From: Actinobacteria bacterium UBA3086 | GTDB taxonomy: Bacteria > Actinomycetota > Coriobacteriia > Anaerosomatales > UBA3086 | Reading direction: 5' to 3' | Assembly: GCA_002367305.1 (NCBI GenBank) | Contig: DFBG01000120.1 | Span: 5,333-10,810, forward strand | DNA: 5,478 nt | Shown: one piece after another, positions 1 through 4,783 of the stretch | How positions within the stretch are numbered: the stretch's first letter is position 1 | Layout of the letters: the number at the start of each line of letters is the position of its first letter | Position numbers and translations under genes: made by a program | The notes under the pieces: model-generated | What the model saw: only the letters and a program-made list of their open reading frames with translations | What the model was told of the DNA's origin: nothing | Database searches by the model: none

Positions 1-537
1 CTCCGCTATCCAGGGCAGGAGATCCAGACTCGTCTTGAGCAGGAACCCTGGATAGAATCCGCATCGCTGTCGCGCGATTTCCCGGAGACTCTCCGAGTGA
101 GAATCACTGAGCGCACGCCAGTGGCTCTTGTCGATGCTGGCGGCCTGTCGCTATGGTTGGTCGACGCGAACGGCGTGGTCATCGAGCAGCACACCCCGGA
201 TGCGACTCTGACGGTAACAGTGATACGAGATGTTGAGGGTCTCGACCCGATTCCTGGGAGAAAGACCCTGTCGGAGGCCCTGCTCAATGCGCTGGATGTG
301 ATGGAGGGGCTGAGCCCCGAGCTACGAGCGCGCGTACGGGCGATCTCTGCACCGTCAATTGATAAGACATCATTGATCACACATGAGGACATCGAGATAT
401 TCATCGGTTCTGCCGATGAACTCGATAAGAAGGATCGTGTTGCGCGTCAGATTCTCGAAGAGCAGGTTGGGGAAGTCGTGTATATCAATGTCAGGACGGT
501 CGACCGACCGACTTGGCGAGGTCTGGGAGACGAATAG
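1..537 (+). CDS. ftsQ: Cell division protein FtsQ (DivIB), 3' part only
   Basis: The frame is open from the first base, so the gene's start (cytoplasmic tail, transmembrane helix, beginning of the POTRA domain) lies upstream of the window; 178 codons remain. The first ~40 visible residues match the end of a POTRA domain: PWIESASLSRDFPETLRV followed by ITERTPVALV, the typical FtsQ/DivIB core. A beta-rich FtsQ domain follows, ending in the family-like strand VVYINVRTVDRPTWRG near the C-terminus. FtsQ is a single-pass, mostly extracytoplasmic divisome protein that, with FtsB and FtsL, links early ring proteins to the FtsW/FtsI septal peptidoglycan synthase. It is followed after 15 bases by an L,D-transpeptidase gene, then ftsZ, with no ftsA between; absence of ftsA is usual for Actinomycetota. 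The family assignment is confident; substitution by another POTRA-FtsQ protein is unlikely in this context. Confidence 0.93.
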   Translation, partial: LRYPGQEIQTRLEQEPWIESASLSRDFPETLRVRITERTPVALVDAGGLSLWLVDANGVVIEQHTPDATLTVTVIRDVEGLDPIPGRKTLSEALLNALDVMEGLSPELRARVRAISAPSIDKTSLITHEDIEIFIGSADELDKKDRVARQILEEQVGEVVYINVRTVDRPTWRGLGDE

Positions 538-552
538 CGCAGGGGAGTCGCA

Positions 553-1524
553 ATGATACTGAGACGCAATGCGGTGATAGTGGCGTTACTCGTTGTGTGC
601 GCAACCGCGGCGGTGCTCCTATCAGGTGGCTCTGCGACGGCTTTGGATGTCAGTTCTGATGCGTATGATCATCTCGTGGCGGCCGATCTCACCATTACTC
701 TTTCGTCGGATGACCCCACCGGTACCGTTCTCGTCGTAGTGGACGGAACTGTCCGGTCCGTTCAGCCCGCTCTGCCCGGGCAGGTAATCTCCCTTGAGAG
801 CGTCGGTATGCCGAAAGGCGAGCACGATGTCGTGGCTGCGCTCAGGACAACAGATGGGATCGTCCACTCTGAAGCATTGAGGCTTGCGGTCTGGGAGGCC
901 CCGGTACCGCCGGTGATGGTGACGCCAGGCGCATATTCCGGGTCCGTGGTACCTGTGACAGTGAGAATCGGAGCCGATACTTCCCGAATCCGGTTCAGCG
1001 TTGACGGAAAGCTGGTCGCCGACCGCGCGGTGACTCCCGGATCACTCGCCACCATGAGCGTTGCATCTCTTGGACCGGGAACGCACACATTTGAATTCGT
1101 CGCCAGTAATCCTGTGGCGCAGACCACCGCTACCTTCAAGGTCACACGATTGGATTACCCGTGGCCCACATGCGTCGTGGTGGACAAGTCTGACTTCAGA
1201 CTCTACTTGGTTAAGGATGGCTTCCTCGTCAAGACGTACCCGATCGCTATCGGCAAGCCGAATACACCAACTCCCGAACGCGTGTGGCGAATCGATGCAA
1301 AGTACTACACCGATCCCAGTGGCGTGTACGGGCCTCGCAAGATGCGTCTGTTCCAGCGGACGTCATGGGGTTATGCCTATACCGCGTACGCCATACACGG
1401 AACGAATGAGCCATGGGTGATCGGAACGATGGCTTCACATGGCTGTATCCGTCTTGAGAACAGCGATATCATCGATCTCTTTCCGCAGGTACCACTGGGA
1501 ACCATGTGTCTCACGCGTGAGTAG
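553..1524 (+). CDS. Exported L,D-transpeptidase (YkuD domain) with two Ig-like modules
   Basis: The 323-residue protein begins with a basic start (MILRR), a hydrophobic stretch at residues 7-24 and a possible AXA cleavage site (ATA, 28-30); it is either secreted or held by an uncleaved helix. Residues ~45-113 and ~132-197 look like two tandem beta-sandwich repeats, since both contain VDG, then PG, then a G-x-H turn (VDGTV...PKGEH and VDGKL...GPGTH). The YkuD catalytic domain spans ~203-321: LYLV near the front, HGT at 282-284, and SHGCIRL at 295-301 with catalytic Cys298. Known members make 3-3 peptidoglycan cross-links or attach proteins to the wall, outside the membrane. The ATG is preceded by AGGGGAG with a 5-base spacer. 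The gap to ftsQ is only 15 bases, implying cotranscription and perhaps a role at the septum (inference). The enzyme class is secure; the exact substrate is unknown. Confidence 0.93.
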   Translation: MILRRNAVIVALLVVCATAAVLLSGGSATALDVSSDAYDHLVAADLTITLSSDDPTGTVLVVVDGTVRSVQPALPGQVISLESVGMPKGEHDVVAALRTTDGIVHSEALRLAVWEAPVPPVMVTPGAYSGSVVPVTVRIGADTSRIRFSVDGKLVADRAVTPGSLATMSVASLGPGTHTFEFVASNPVAQTTATFKVTRLDYPWPTCVVVDKSDFRLYLVKDGFLVKTYPIAIGKPNTPTPERVWRIDAKYYTDPSGVYGPRKMRLFQRTSWGYAYTAYAIHGTNEPWVIGTMASHGCIRLENSDIIDLFPQVPLGTMCLTRE

Positions 1525-1580
1525 GCGAGGGGCGGTAACCGCGCGATATCCTCTGCAATCAGGGTATGGACACACCTCTG

Positions 1581-1609
1581 TTGCAAATCACTTGCATGTC
1601 GGATAAGGT
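1581..1609 (+). promoter_or_regulatory. Candidate ftsZ promoter
   Basis: TTGCAA (1581-1586) and TAAGGT (1604-1609) are separated by 17 bases and resemble -35 and -10 elements of a housekeeping sigma factor. Transcription would begin near 1616, giving a leader of about 97 bases that contains the palindrome at 1648-1662. A second possible -10, TATAAC at 1640-1645, has no good -35 partner; if used, its start would fall inside the palindrome. The call rests on pattern and position only. Confidence 0.4.
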
Positions 1610-1647
1610 TTATGCGAAGATTTACCGTTGCTACCATACTATAACTG

Positions 1648-1662
1648 TAAACCTGAGGTTTA
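1648..1662. promoter_or_regulatory. Perfect 15-bp palindrome, possible operator before ftsZ
   Basis: The sequence is TAAACCT-G-AGGTTTA: 7-base arms around one central base. A one-base centre is too tight for an RNA hairpin using the full arms, so a dimeric DNA-binding protein is the more natural reading. The half-site AGGTTTA also occurs at 1606-1612, overlapping the putative -10 element and 50 bases upstream of the palindrome's right arm. The site lies 51 bases before the ftsZ start codon. The palindrome is directly visible; its role as an operator is inference. Confidence 0.35.
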
Positions 1663-1712
1663 GTCTTCTGTGCATAGTCGATCCGAGAGATTGACGTGAG
1701 CGGGGAGGAATC

Positions 1713-2786
1713 ATGCTCGATACGGGCGCGAATTATCTAGCAGTGATCAAGGTCGTCGGCATTGGCGGTGGCGGCACCAACGCGGTGAACCGCATGGTCG
1801 AGGCCGGGGTCAAAGGTGTTGAGTTCATCGCCGTGAACACGGATGCGCAGGCGCTGTTGATGTCTGACGCTGACTACAAGGTGCATGTCGGCGTCAGTCT
1901 CACCAAGGGTCTGGGAGCGGGTGCCGACCCGGATGTGGGTCTGCAGGCTGCTGAAGAAAATCGCAATGAGATCAAGGAGGCGCTCCAGGGTGCCGACATG
2001 GTTTTCATCACGGCAGGCGAAGGCGGCGGTACAGGTACAGGTGCTGCTCCGGTCATCGCTGAGATAGCCAAGGAAGAGATCGGCGCCCTCACCGTCGGCG
2101 TTGTGACGCGTCCGTTCGCGTTTGAGGGACGTAAGCGTGCACTTCAGGCGGACGACGGAATCCAACGCCTGCGCGATGTCGTTGACACACTCATCGTGAT
2201 CCCCAACGATCGTTTGCTTCAGGTCGCCGAGAAGAAGACTTCGATACTCGATGCATTCAGGATCGCCGATGACATCCTGCGTCAAGGTACTCAGGGCATC
2301 ACGGACCTGATCACGGTTCCAGGTCTGATCAACCTCGACTTTGCCGATGTGCGTACGGTTATGCAGGATGCCGGATCCGCGCTCATGGGTATCGGCGTCG
2401 CCGCTGGCGACAATCGCGCTCACGATGCGGCGACCGCGGCTATCTCAAGTCCCTTGCTGGAGTCGAGTATCGAGGGCGCACAGGGTGTGTTGCTCTCCAT
2501 CGCCGGCGGATCGGATCTGGGACTGTTCGAAGTCAATGAGGCGGCTGAGGTTGTTGCAGCTGCGGCGCACAAGGAAGCCAACATCATCTTTGGCGCTGTC
2601 ATCGACGACTCGATGATGGACCAGATACGGGTGACGGTCATCGCAACCGGCTTTGATGGCCGCCGTCGCCAAGAGTCGATGGAGTTCACGAGTTCGAACG
2701 AGCCCACATCATCGATTCCCACGTTTGAACCGATTGCCGAGGACGAACTGGACATTCCAGCGTTCCTCAAAAAACGTACCTTCTAG
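1713..2786 (+). CDS. ftsZ: Cell division GTPase FtsZ
   Basis: This 357-residue bacterial tubulin homologue polymerises with GTP at mid-cell to form the ring that organises septal wall synthesis. Nucleotide-binding parts are intact: GIGGGGTNAVNRM (16-28), the tubulin signature AGEGGGTGTGAAP (101-113), and VTRPFAFEGRKR (131-142). The T7 synergy loop NLDFADVR (207-214) keeps both catalytic aspartates (Asp209 and Asp212). The linker, ~316-343, is short. The conserved C-terminal peptide ELDIPAFLKKRTF (345-357) is the docking tail for FtsZ partners such as SepF. The Glu103 form of the signature loop is typical of Actinomycetota. The ATG start is supported by GGGGAGGAA immediately upstream and by normal N-terminal length. 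The gene follows the L,D-transpeptidase after 188 bases and ends 13 bases before a terminator. All motifs expected for an active GTPase are present. Confidence 0.98.
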   Translation: MLDTGANYLAVIKVVGIGGGGTNAVNRMVEAGVKGVEFIAVNTDAQALLMSDADYKVHVGVSLTKGLGAGADPDVGLQAAEENRNEIKEALQGADMVFITAGEGGGTGTGAAPVIAEIAKEEIGALTVGVVTRPFAFEGRKRALQADDGIQRLRDVVDTLIVIPNDRLLQVAEKKTSILDAFRIADDILRQGTQGITDLITVPGLINLDFADVRTVMQDAGSALMGIGVAAGDNRAHDAATAAISSPLLESSIEGAQGVLLSIAGGSDLGLFEVNEAAEVVAAAAHKEANIIFGAVIDDSMMDQIRVTVIATGFDGRRRQESMEFTSSNEPTSSIPTFEPIAEDELDIPAFLKKRTF

Positions 2787-2799
2787 AGTCAAGAACGAG

Positions 2800-2825
2800 C
2801 GGGCGGTTCCCAGAGGAGCCGCCCG
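2800..2825 (+). terminator. Intrinsic terminator of ftsZ
   Basis: Arms CGGGCGGTTCC (2800-2810) and GGAGCCGCCCG (2815-2825) form an 11-bp stem with a single G-U pair and a CAGA tetraloop, starting 13 bases after the ftsZ stop codon. The following TTGTCATATT is moderately T-rich rather than a clean T tract. Position and stem strength strongly suggest that ftsZ transcription ends here before the convergent gene. Confidence 0.85.
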
Positions 2826-2835
2826 TTGTCATATT

Positions 2836-2881
2836 CGAACCCGGTGCCGATGAGGATGAGGCCTCGCCGATGCCGGGTTCG
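2836..2881. repeat. Inverted repeat between the two convergent terminators
   Basis: CGAACCCGG (2836-2844) and CCGGGTTCG (2873-2881) are perfect 9-base inverted copies. Inside them a smaller stem can form from GAGG (2852-2855) and CCTC (2862-2865), and GCCGATG is directly repeated at 2846-2852 and 2866-2872. There is no T tract on the plus-strand side. It could be a back-up terminator or a transcript-stabilising hairpin; function is unknown. Confidence 0.6.
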
Positions 2882-2891
2882 TGCATGAAGA

Positions 2892-2921
2892 GAGCCCCCG
2901 CCGAATCTTCGACGAGGGCTC
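2892..2921 (-). terminator. Terminator of the minus-strand membrane-protein gene
   Basis: Read on the minus strand, GAGCCCTCGTCGA pairs with TTCGGCGGGGGCTC in a stem of about 12-13 bp closed by G-U pairs, 24 bases after the stop codon. On the plus strand the same G-U positions become A-C mismatches, so the hairpin is stronger in the minus-strand transcript, matching the gene it follows. The downstream tract on that strand (TCTTCATG) is only weakly T-rich. Confidence 0.72.
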
Positions 2922-2945
2922 ATATATTTGTACGTGGGAACTCTA

Positions 2946-3755
2946 CTAGTCGGCAGTCGGCGGTGCCGGCGGCGTGGGTGCCGGAGGAGTGGGTGCTGCA
3001 GGTGGTGCTGGGGCCACGGGCGCCGCAGGGGGGCGCGGGGCCATCGGAGGAGCGGGAGCATAGGCAACGCCCGCTCCGGGCGAGCCCGTCTCTGACAGTC
3101 CAGGACGCTGATAGGCCACAGCGGCATACTGACCAAGCAGATGAGCCGACATGATCTGGGCGACAAAGATCGGCCAGAACATGATGATCGCACCGATTCC
3201 GGTGGCAGAAACGACGCTGCCCACTGTTGAGGCGCCCACTGCGAACACGAGGCCCATGCCCCACGCGGTGAAGTAGCCGCTGTTGGGAGTCTTGATCCGG
3301 CTGATGATGTCGCCGAATGCGAAGAGGGACCCGAAGTCCTCGCGCATTGCGTAGTTGGTCAGTGCTGCCTGAGTGAACACTGTGACACCGAGGATGTACA
3401 CGACCATGAGGAAGTTCGTGAAGCACATCGTTCCCAGGGCGAGACTCTCACCGTCGCCGTTCATGCTCGAGGCGATGAGTGGAAGGAGTCCGATGGCACC
3501 CAGAATGACTGCGGGAAGGAAGTACACGAACATGGCAACGCTGGCCAGGAAGCCGCGGACCCAGAGCCGACCGAAGTCGCTCCAGTCGGGCAGAGGCAAC
3601 TCGTTTCCCTCGGCGACAGCCTTGGTGTAGTCCAGCTGATAGCCCGTGAGAGCCGGTTGTGTCACACCAAGCAGGCCCCACAGTGCACCGAGGGCGGTCT
3701 TGGCGAGCCAGCTCTCGTCTTTGAACGGCACCCCAAAGGCGCGTCCGATATCCAT
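2946..3755 (-). CDS. Multi-pass membrane protein, DUF4013-like, with Pro/Ala-rich tail
   Basis: The function is unknown. The preferred product is 269 residues. Hydrophobic segments lie at about 66-97, 106-132 and 161-211 (the long ones probably two helices each), with a weaker one at 19-36. The pattern WLAKTALGALWGLLG, then GYQLDYTKAV, then ELPLPDWSDFGRLWVRG resembles DUF4013, a family of small bacterial and archaeal membrane proteins of unknown role; this is recognised by eye, not by search. Residues ~217-269 form a low-complexity tail of repeated AP, PP and TPPAP units, probably disordered. The ATG at 3755 is chosen because GGGAG sits 5 bases upstream; ATG at 3767 and TTG at 3773 would add 4 or 6 residues but lack a clear ribosome site. 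The gene runs against ftsZ and diverges from pgeF, so it is a separate transcription unit. Confidence 0.85.
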   Translation of the reverse strand: MDIGRAFGVPFKDESWLAKTALGALWGLLGVTQPALTGYQLDYTKAVAEGNELPLPDWSDFGRLWVRGFLASVAMFVYFLPAVILGAIGLLPLIASSMNGDGESLALGTMCFTNFLMVVYILGVTVFTQAALTNYAMREDFGSLFAFGDIISRIKTPNSGYFTAWGMGLVFAVGASTVGSVVSATGIGAIIMFWPIFVAQIMSAHLLGQYAAVAYQRPGLSETGSPGAGVAYAPAPPMAPRPPAAPVAPAPPAAPTPPAPTPPAPPTAD

Positions 3756-3760
3756 GGCAT

Positions 3761-3765
3761 CTCCC
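3761..3765 (-). promoter_or_regulatory. Ribosome binding site deciding the start of the DUF4013-like gene
   Basis: GGGAG on the minus strand lies 5 bases before the ATG at 3755-3753. The two other in-frame starts upstream (ATG 3767, TTG 3773) have no comparable purine tract in front, so the shorter protein beginning MDIGRAF is favoured. Confidence 0.65.
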
Positions 3766-3818
3766 ATCGTCAAGTTGTCGTTTGTGACCTCTGTTCACGT
3801 GCACATCTGGTTCTAACA

Positions 3819-3849
3819 AGTATCTCGCCATACACACCCTAACTGTAAA
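3819..3849 (-). promoter_or_regulatory. Candidate promoter for the minus-strand membrane-protein gene
   Basis: On the minus strand TTTACA (3849-3844) resembles a -35 element and GATACT (3824-3819) a -10 element. The spacing is 19 bases, or 18 if the -35 is read as TTACAG, slightly longer than ideal. A start near 3812 would give a leader of about 57 bases. Confidence 0.35.
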
Positions 3850-3888
3850 CATTTCTCTGCATGGTGGATAGACGGACCTCGCGTGCTG

Positions 3889-3938
3889 CCACGTACACGC
3901 GTATCGTGTCGGAAAGAGGCAGTAGCCTACGTGGAGGG
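3889..3938 (+). promoter_or_regulatory. pgeF ribosome site with a possible occluding stem
   Basis: GGAGGG (3933-3938) is 5 bases before the GTG at 3944, which supports that start over the in-frame ATG at 3959. Its first two bases also end TACGTGG (3928-3934), which is exactly complementary to CCACGTA (3889-3895). Between these arms ACACG (3895-3899) can pair with CGTGT (3905-3909), sharing one base with the outer arm. Folding of the leader could partly hide the ribosome site; regulation by this route is inference. Confidence 0.4.
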
Positions 3939-3943
3939 ATTCC

Positions 3944-4780
3944 GTGAACCGGCCAGAGATGATTCGGGTCGAGCATGAGGGAGTGGTCTTCTGGACCGAC
4001 CCGGAGCTTGCGAAAGATGGCGTGCGCATCGCATTCTCCGAGCGCTCAGGCGGGGTGAGCGCTCCTCCGTATGACTCCCTCGATCTTGCAGCGCATGTGG
4101 GGGACGACCCCCTGCTGGTGGACGAGAATCGATCTCGGTTCCTCTCGGGCGTTGGTATTGCTGGCCTGCGTGATTCGCTTATCACTGCCGAGCAGGTGCA
4201 TGGTGATGTGATCACACTTGTCGGAACCGACGACTCGGGACGTGGGGCATCCGCTTCCGCTGGATCCGGAGCTGCAGCCCTTCGGTCGCCTGTTCCGCAG
4301 ACTGACGGGCTCGTCACGAAGACTCCCGAGCTCCCCCTCATGCTCTTCTTCGCCGACTGTGTTCCCGTGATTCTTGCGGTGACCGATCCGGTTCCCGGGG
4401 TCGCGGTAGTACACGCTGGGTGGAGAGGTGTGCTGTCTCGCATACCCGAGAAGGCAGTTCATGCGCTCATTGTGGCCACAGGAGCTGAATCCAGCGCGGT
4501 GCGGGCATATATAGGCCCGCACATCGGATCATGCTGTTACAAAGTTGCAACAACTCTAGCGGCCACATTCAATGAAACCTTTGATACGATTGCCGCGGTC
4601 GAGGACCATCTGGATCTGGCGGTCGCAGTTCGTGCATCACTCATGGATGCGGGGGTTGAGGGCGATCGGATTGCAGAGCTCGGTGCGTGCACTTTTGATT
4701 CTGCTGATCGTTTCTTCTCGTATCGTGCGAACGATGTCACGGGACGCCATGGTGCCCTGGCAGTGATCACAAAGGATTGA
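3944..4780 (+). CDS. pgeF: PgeF/YfiH-family purine nucleoside phosphorylase (multi-copper-oxidase-like name: laccase domain)
   Basis: This 278-residue cytosolic enzyme belongs to the YfiH/DUF152 family, long called polyphenol oxidase or laccase domain; characterised members act on purine nucleosides (phosphorolysis of adenosine and others, adenosine deamination), and E. coli members affect cell-wall precursor fidelity. Family motifs in order: FSERSGGVS (31-39), EQVHGD (83-88), FADCVPV (136-142), HAGWRG (157-162), YIGPHIGSCCYKV (189-201), FFSYRAND (257-264) and RHGALAVI (268-275). The expected zinc ligands His86, Cys139 and His157 are all present. An Ala/Ser/Gly-rich stretch at ~96-118 lengthens the usual loop between EQVHGD and DGLVT. 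The GTG start has a strong ribosome site. In actinobacterial dcw clusters pgeF commonly follows ftsZ directly; here an antisense gene intervenes, and pstS starts 3 bases after its stop. Confidence 0.93.
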   Translation: MNRPEMIRVEHEGVVFWTDPELAKDGVRIAFSERSGGVSAPPYDSLDLAAHVGDDPLLVDENRSRFLSGVGIAGLRDSLITAEQVHGDVITLVGTDDSGRGASASAGSGAAALRSPVPQTDGLVTKTPELPLMLFFADCVPVILAVTDPVPGVAVVHAGWRGVLSRIPEKAVHALIVATGAESSAVRAYIGPHIGSCCYKVATTLAATFNETFDTIAAVEDHLDLAVAVRASLMDAGVEGDRIAELGACTFDSADRFFSYRANDVTGRHGALAVITKD

Positions 4781-4783
4781 TGT

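Larger units (their letters stand above)
1525..1712 (+). other. Intergenic region upstream of ftsZ
   Basis: These 188 bases have no credible gene. They are more AT-rich than the flanking genes, particularly 1575-1665. They contain a candidate sigma-70-type promoter, a perfect 15-bp palindrome with an extra copy of its half-site, and a strong Shine-Dalgarno sequence immediately before ftsZ (GGAGG, 1704-1708, 4 bases from the ATG). No strong U-tailed terminator is visible after the L,D-transpeptidase gene, so ftsZ may be transcribed both by read-through from the upstream division genes and from its own promoter. Confidence 0.7.
3756..3943. other. Divergent intergenic region
   Basis: These 188 bases separate the minus-strand membrane-protein gene from pgeF and hold no credible gene. 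They contain a possible minus-strand promoter, the 11-mer TAACTGTAAAC (3840-3850) that also occurs upstream of ftsZ (1642-1652), and a structured leader before pgeF. No convincing plus-strand -35/-10 pair for pgeF was found; TAGCCT at 3923-3928 would place a transcript start inside the ribosome site. Confidence 0.6.

Noticed and set aside
1527..1554. Possible terminator after the L,D-transpeptidase (GCGGT-A-ACCGC with flanking GAGG/CCTC)
   Set aside because: The inner stem is 5 bp with a one-base loop, and no T tract follows; it is not convincing as a terminator.
1737..2423. Long minus-strand open frame of 228 codons opposite ftsZ
   Set aside because: It lies wholly within ftsZ, has no recognisable motifs or ribosome site, and reflects the codon pattern of the sense gene.
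2833..2882. Sequence resembling a tRNA T-arm (GGTTCGAA on the minus strand near 2836-2843)
   Set aside because: The flanking bases do not form a T-stem, and no acceptor, D or anticodon arms are present; it is part of an inverted repeat.
3448..4443. 331-codon minus-strand open frame across the divergent gap and pgeF
   Set aside because: It overlaps two well-supported genes and its intergenic region; the translation is low-complexity, Arg/Ser/Thr/Pro-rich and resembles no family.
4780..4782. ATG overlapping the pgeF stop (TGATG) as start of the next gene
   Set aside because: It is in a different frame from the PstS protein; the ATG at 4784 opens the frame with the lipobox and all PstS motifs.
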